Positions 4,642 to 8,846 of a DNA stretch of 8,846 nucleotides are shown in pieces; the stretch's first letter is position 1, and each line of letters begins with the position of its first letter. The position numbers and the translations under genes were made by a program. The DNA comes from Armatimonadetes bacterium UBA5419 (GTDB lineage Bacteria > Armatimonadota > UBA10988), in assembly GCA_002409445.1 (NCBI GenBank), contig DHNJ01000114.1:491-9336 (forward strand), written 5' to 3'. A model generated the notes under the pieces. That model was not told the DNA's origin, did not search any database, and was given only the letters and a program-made list of their open reading frames with translations.

Positions 4642-7028
4642 AGGTCGTTGCCTGGCTGAAGCAGAACCGCCAGTGGGTCATCCTAGCCCTGCTCGTGATC
4701 GGCGGCTGGTGGTGGCTGAAGACCCGCCAGCCGGCTGAGGAAGCCGCCTTGAGCGCGCCCGAGACGGTCACCGTGGCGCGCGAGACCGTCCGCGCGACGG
4801 TCGTGGCGACCGGCACGATCGAGCCGGAGACCAGCGTCGAGGTCAAGGCCAACGCCGGTGGCGAGATCACCTCGCTGCTGGTCGATGTCGGCGATGTCGT
4901 CAAGGCCGGCGACCTGCTGGCGACCATCGACCCTACCGACAGCCAAACCGCCGTCTCCACCGCGCGGGCCAACCTAACCAGCGCCCGCTCCAGCGTCACG
5001 CAGTCGCAGGCGACCGAAGCACTCGACCGCGTCAGCCAGCCGGCACGCGTGACCGACGCCACGGAGGCCGTCCGCGCCGCCCGCGCTCGCCTGCGCTCGG
5101 CCGAGCAGTCGCTCGAGATGGCCGAGGTCGCCGCGCGGACCAACACCCAGACCGCCCAGGCCGCGCTGACCATCGCCGCCGAGCGTGCCGACCGCGCCGA
5201 CACCACGCGGACCATGGGCACCGCCTCGGCCGAGGCCAACCTGGCCCAGGCCCGCGAGTCCCGCGACCAGGCCGCCTCCCGCCTCGCCCAGGCCCAGGCC
5301 ACGCTGTCCCTCGCCGAGGACCAGACCGCCGCCGACCTGGCCCAGGCCCAGCAGAACCTGACCGCCGCCAAGGCCCGCCTCGAACGCGCCGAGCTCACCG
5401 CGCGCACCACGCCGATCACCGCCCAGGCCCAGGTCCGTGAGGCCGAGGCCTCGCTGACCACGGCGCGCCAGAACCTGGCCAAGCTGAACCAGGCCACCCA
5501 CCCCGCGGCCACCGCGACCACCCGCGGCGACTACGCCTCGGCCGAGGTGGCCCTCGCGGCGGCCAACGCCGAGCTCGAGCGCCAGCAGCAGTTGCTGGCC
5601 AAGGGCTACGTCGCGCGCGCCGCTGTCGAGACCGCGGCCACCGCGGCCGCCGCCGCCCAGGCCCGCTTCGATGCCGCAGCCCAGGGCTTCAGCGACCTCA
5701 GCAGCCTGCAGGCCGCCGAGCGCACCGCGGCCGAAGCCAGCGTGACGCAGGCCGAGGCCGGTCTAGCGCGCGCCCAGCAGGCGCTGCTCGCCGCCGGCAC
5801 CGCCGACTACGATGTGACCGACGCCCAGGCCTCCCTGGCCAACGCCGAGCAGGCGCTCCGCCTCGCGGAGCAGGGCCCGAAGACCGTCGCCCTGCGCACC
5901 GAAGAGGTCCGTTCGGCACGCTCCGCCCTCGCCGCCAGCGAGGCTGCCCTGGCCAACGCGCAGGCCCAAATGCTCGAGGTCCAACGCCTGGACTCCGATG
6001 TTAGCGAGGCCGAGCTGAGCCGCCAGCAAAGCGAACTGGCCAAGACCCAGGCCGAGGCCAACCAGCGCCAAGTGCAGATCAGCGCCGCCGACGTCGAGTC
6101 CGCCCGCGCTAGCCTCAAACAGGCCGAGGCCAGCCTGGCCCAGGTGCTCGCCAACAGCTATCGCCTGACGAGCAACCGCGCCGCCATCTCCTCGGCCCAA
6201 GCCGGCGTCGTCCGCAGCCAAGCCGAGGTCGAGAACGCCGAGAAGCAGCTGCGCGACACGATCATCCGCGCCCCGCGCAACGGTGTGGTCATCGCCCGCG
6301 ACGTGGAAGAAGGCACCATCATCACCTCCGGCCGCTCGTCGGTCAGTGAGGGCACGCGCATCCTGACCCTGGCTGATGTCGACCAGCTCTACGTCCTCGC
6401 CGCCGTTGATGAAAGCGACGTGGGTGAGGTCAAGGCCGGCCAGAAGGCGACCTTCACCGTCGAGACCTATCCCGACCAGGAGTTCGCCGCGACGGTCCGC
6501 AAGATCTACCCGCAGGGTGTGATGGTCAACAACGTGACCCAGTTCACCGTCGAGCTGTCCGTCGCCGGGACCGACATCGAACTGCGGCCCGGTATGTCCG
6601 CCGACATCGAGGTGCTGACCCTCGAGAAGCCCAACTCGCTCGTCCTGCCGGCGAATGCCGTGCGTGAGGGCACCACCGGCTTCTATGTCGAGGTACCCGC
6701 CGATAGCCCCGCGGGCATCGCCGCCGCGGCCGCCGAGGCCGAGCGCGCCGCGGCCAAGGGTGAGGCGCCCAAACAAGCTAAGACCGCCCCGGCCGCTGCG
6801 AGCAAGGGCAAGGGCGACGACGCGGCGCCGCCCGCCGATGGCGTTCGTGTGCCCATCAAGGTCGGTGTGACCACCACCGAGCAGGTCGAGATCCTCGACG
6901 GCCTCTCCGACGGCGACATCGTGCTACTGCCGCGCATCGGTGGCAGCAGCGCGGCGCGCGGTGGTCGCGGCGGCCAAGACAACATGAACCGCGCCATGCG
7001 CCAGGGGATGCGCGGCATGGGGATGTGA
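4638..7028 (+). CDS. MacA/HlyD-family periplasmic adaptor with giant coiled-coil hairpin
   Basis: This 796-residue membrane-fusion protein should bridge the inner-membrane ABC permease and the TolC-type channel. Residues 12-27 form an inner-membrane anchor (QWVILALLVIGGWWWL). Residues about 55-100 are the first beta/half-lipoyl segment (VVATGTIEPETSVEVKANAG), and its partner half resumes at RDTIIRAPRNGVV, about 538. Beta-barrel and membrane-proximal domains follow (DQLYVLAAVDESDVG, ELRPGMSADIEVL). Between the halves lie about 435 Ala/Gln/Glu/Arg-rich residues predicted to be coiled coil, against roughly 100 in typical MacA. Possible breaks occur at P135, P259, P289, G323, G387 and P414. An Ala/Lys-rich linker (about 687-735) interrupts the membrane-proximal domain, and the end is Gly/Arg/Met-rich with five Met in the last 14 residues. 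The ATG at 4638 overlaps the channel gene's stop, with GGAG 8 bases upstream. It is preferred over an in-frame GTG at 4587, inside the channel gene, because the protein then begins directly with its membrane anchor. Confidence 0.92.
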   Translation: MKVVAWLKQNRQWVILALLVIGGWWWLKTRQPAEEAALSAPETVTVARETVRATVVATGTIEPETSVEVKANAGGEITSLLVDVGDVVKAGDLLATIDPTDSQTAVSTARANLTSARSSVTQSQATEALDRVSQPARVTDATEAVRAARARLRSAEQSLEMAEVAARTNTQTAQAALTIAAERADRADTTRTMGTASAEANLAQARESRDQAASRLAQAQATLSLAEDQTAADLAQAQQNLTAAKARLERAELTARTTPITAQAQVREAEASLTTARQNLAKLNQATHPAATATTRGDYASAEVALAAANAELERQQQLLAKGYVARAAVETAATAAAAAQARFDAAAQGFSDLSSLQAAERTAAEASVTQAEAGLARAQQALLAAGTADYDVTDAQASLANAEQALRLAEQGPKTVALRTEEVRSARSALAASEAALANAQAQMLEVQRLDSDVSEAELSRQQSELAKTQAEANQRQVQISAADVESARASLKQAEASLAQVLANSYRLTSNRAAISSAQAGVVRSQAEVENAEKQLRDTIIRAPRNGVVIARDVEEGTIITSGRSSVSEGTRILTLADVDQLYVLAAVDESDVGEVKAGQKATFTVETYPDQEFAATVRKIYPQGVMVNNVTQFTVELSVAGTDIELRPGMSADIEVLTLEKPNSLVLPANAVREGTTGFYVEVPADSPAGIAAAAAEAERAAAKGEAPKQAKTAPAAASKGKGDDAAPPADGVRVPIKVGVTTTEQVEILDGLSDGDIVLLPRIGGSSAARGGRGGQDNMNRAMRQGMRGMGM
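5241..5433 (+). repeat. Low-complexity GCCCAGGCC-rich repeats inside the adaptor gene
   Basis: Near-identical GCCCAGGCCC-type runs recur at 5241-5253, 5286-5300, 5337-5354 and 5421-5433, encoding Ala-Gln-Ala steps such as LAQAR, LAQAQ and TAQAQ. They follow from the coiled-coil composition and from preferred GCC and CAG codons. The DNA similarity makes slippage or recombination in this part of the gene plausible, which could explain how the hairpin grew, but that is inference. Confidence 0.5.
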
Positions 7029-7037
7029 GGCAACTCG

Positions 7038-8238
7038 ATGAACCCAATCGAAGCACTGCGAATCGCCCTCTCCGCGCTCGGCGCGAATAAATTGCGCTCC
7101 GCGCTCACCACGCTGGGCGTGATCATCGGCGTCGGTGCGGTCATCGCCATGACCGCCCTGGGCCAGGGCGCGGCGAAGGACGTCGAGGACCGCCTCAAGG
7201 CGCTGGGCAGCAACGTGCTGTTCCTCTCCCCCGGCCAGTCCGGACCCGGCGCCATGCGCGGCGGTTTCGGCACGGGCAACACGCTCTACATGACCGACCT
7301 CGAGGGCATCCGCCGCCACGTCAAGGAGGTCGGCGGCGTGGCCCCCGAACAGGGCACCGGCCAGCAGGTCAAGTACGGCAACCAGTCCTCGAACTACCGC
7401 ATCATCGGCACCTACAGCGACTACGCCTACGTGCGCAACGTCACCCTCAAGGAAGGCCGCTTCTTCAACCGCCTCGACGAGCAGGCCAGCCGCCGCGTCG
7501 CGGTCATCGGCGCGAGCATTCAGGACGACCTGCTGGAGGGCAAGCCGGCCGTCGGCGAACGCATCAAGATCAAGGGCGTGCCCTTCGATATCATCGGGGT
7601 GCTCGCGCCGGTCGGCGGGCAGGGCCGGATGGACGAGCAAGTCTTCATCCCGCTCTCGGCCTTCATCCAGCGCATCGAATACCGCCGCAACGCCTGGAGC
7701 GTATCGCTCTCCGGCGCCGAAGGCTACTCGATGGAGCAGGTCCAGGAGGGCATCCGCCGCTACCTGCGCCGCGCCCACGACCTACGTCCCGGCGACCCCG
7801 ACGACTTCAACATGGCCACGCAGTCGGACATCGCCAGCACGCTGAACGAGACGACCCGCACGTTCACCAACCTGCTCGCGGGCATCGCGGCCATCTCGCT
7901 GATCGTCGGTGGCATCGGCATCATGAACATCATGCTGGTCACCGTCACCGAACGGACCCGCGAGATCGGCATCCGCAAAGCCCTCGGCGCGCGCCGCCGC
8001 GACATCCAGCTGCAGTTCCTGATCGAGAGCTGCGTCCTCTCCATCCTCGGCGGTCTGCTCGGGGTCGCGCTGGGCCTAGGCGTCTCCCACTTCCTCGAGA
8101 CGAAGATGGAGATGACCATGGTCGTCACGGCTAGCTCGATGCTGCTATCGTTCTGCTGCGCCGCGGCGATTGGCATCTTCTTCGGCCTCTACCCGGCCAG
8201 CCGCGCCGCTGCCCTCGACCCGATCCAGGCCCTGCGCT

Positions 8239-8246
<8 letters not shown>
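7038..8246 (+). CDS. MacB-type ABC transporter permease (FtsX fold)
   Basis: This 402-residue inner-membrane permease has the MacB/LolC topology. TM1 lies at about 22-44 (LTTLGVIIGVGAVIAMTALG). A large periplasmic MacB-type domain spans about 45-270. TM2 is at about 279-303, TM3 at about 327-353 and TM4 at about 362-384. The cytoplasmic coupling-helix motif TREIGIRKALGAR (307-319) and the ending YPASRAAALDPIQALRYE are hallmark family sequences. Proteins of this class are thought to transmit ATP hydrolysis to the periplasm by mechanotransmission, driving expulsion through the adaptor and TolC. Unlike canonical MacB, no nucleotide-binding domain is fused; it is encoded by the next gene. The ATG at 7038 lies 9 bases after the adaptor stop, with a GAGG sequence just upstream. 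Two adjacent Cys (373-374) in TM4 are slightly unusual. Confidence 0.95.

Positions 8247-8846
<600 letters not shown>

Noticed and set aside
4487..6776. Long minus-strand frames (344, 337 and 175 codons) opposite the adaptor gene
   Set aside because: Their Gly/Leu- or Ser/Ala-rich repetitive translations are the complement of the Ala/Gln coiled-coil codons.

Overview
The window is high-GC DNA (roughly two thirds G+C by eye) carrying six protein genes in two divergent transcription units. There are no RNA genes, insertion sequences or CRISPR arrays. A TolC-type outer-membrane channel gene indicates a diderm (Gram-negative-type) bacterium. The many Fe-S motifs in the left-hand genes suit an anaerobic or facultatively anaerobic redox metabolism. 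The lineage cannot be fixed from this sequence; a high-GC non-model diderm phylum such as Armatimonadota or Planctomycetota is a guess only.

Left unit (minus strand, 2827 down to the left edge). The first gene encodes a 734-residue NuoG-like multi-cluster Fe-S protein. It has an N-terminal [2Fe-2S] domain, a His/Cys cluster, an extra Cys module, a double [4Fe-4S] ferredoxin domain and a degenerate molybdopterin-oxidoreductase-like body with no visible active-site Cys/Sec. Twelve bases later comes a SudB/NfnA-type FAD/NAD(P)-binding reductase subunit, cut off by the window edge. Together they look like the core of a soluble NAD(P)H-linked electron-transfer complex. The redox partner is not visible and is probably encoded beyond the left edge.

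Middle (2828-3132). This is a 305-base divergent control region. It holds an AT-rich palindrome, a GC-rich perfect inverted repeat and a plausible extended -10 promoter just ahead of the right-hand operon.

Right unit (plus strand, 3133 to the right edge). This is a tightly packed operon: TolC-type outer-membrane channel, MacA/HlyD-type periplasmic adaptor, MacB-type permease and a separate ABC ATPase that runs off the window. The genes overlap or nearly touch (ATGA overlap, 9-base gap, 8-base overlap), so they should be co-translated and assemble into one tripartite ABC pump. The ATPase would drive the FtsX-fold permease, and the adaptor would link it to the channel. The substrate (drug, peptide, lipid or siderophore) cannot be read from the sequence.

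The standout feature is the adaptor. At 796 residues it is about twice the usual MacA length, because about 435 residues of Ala/Gln/Glu-rich predicted coiled coil lie between its two half-lipoyl motifs. It also carries an Ala/Lys-rich linker in the membrane-proximal domain and a Met/Gly/Arg-rich tail.
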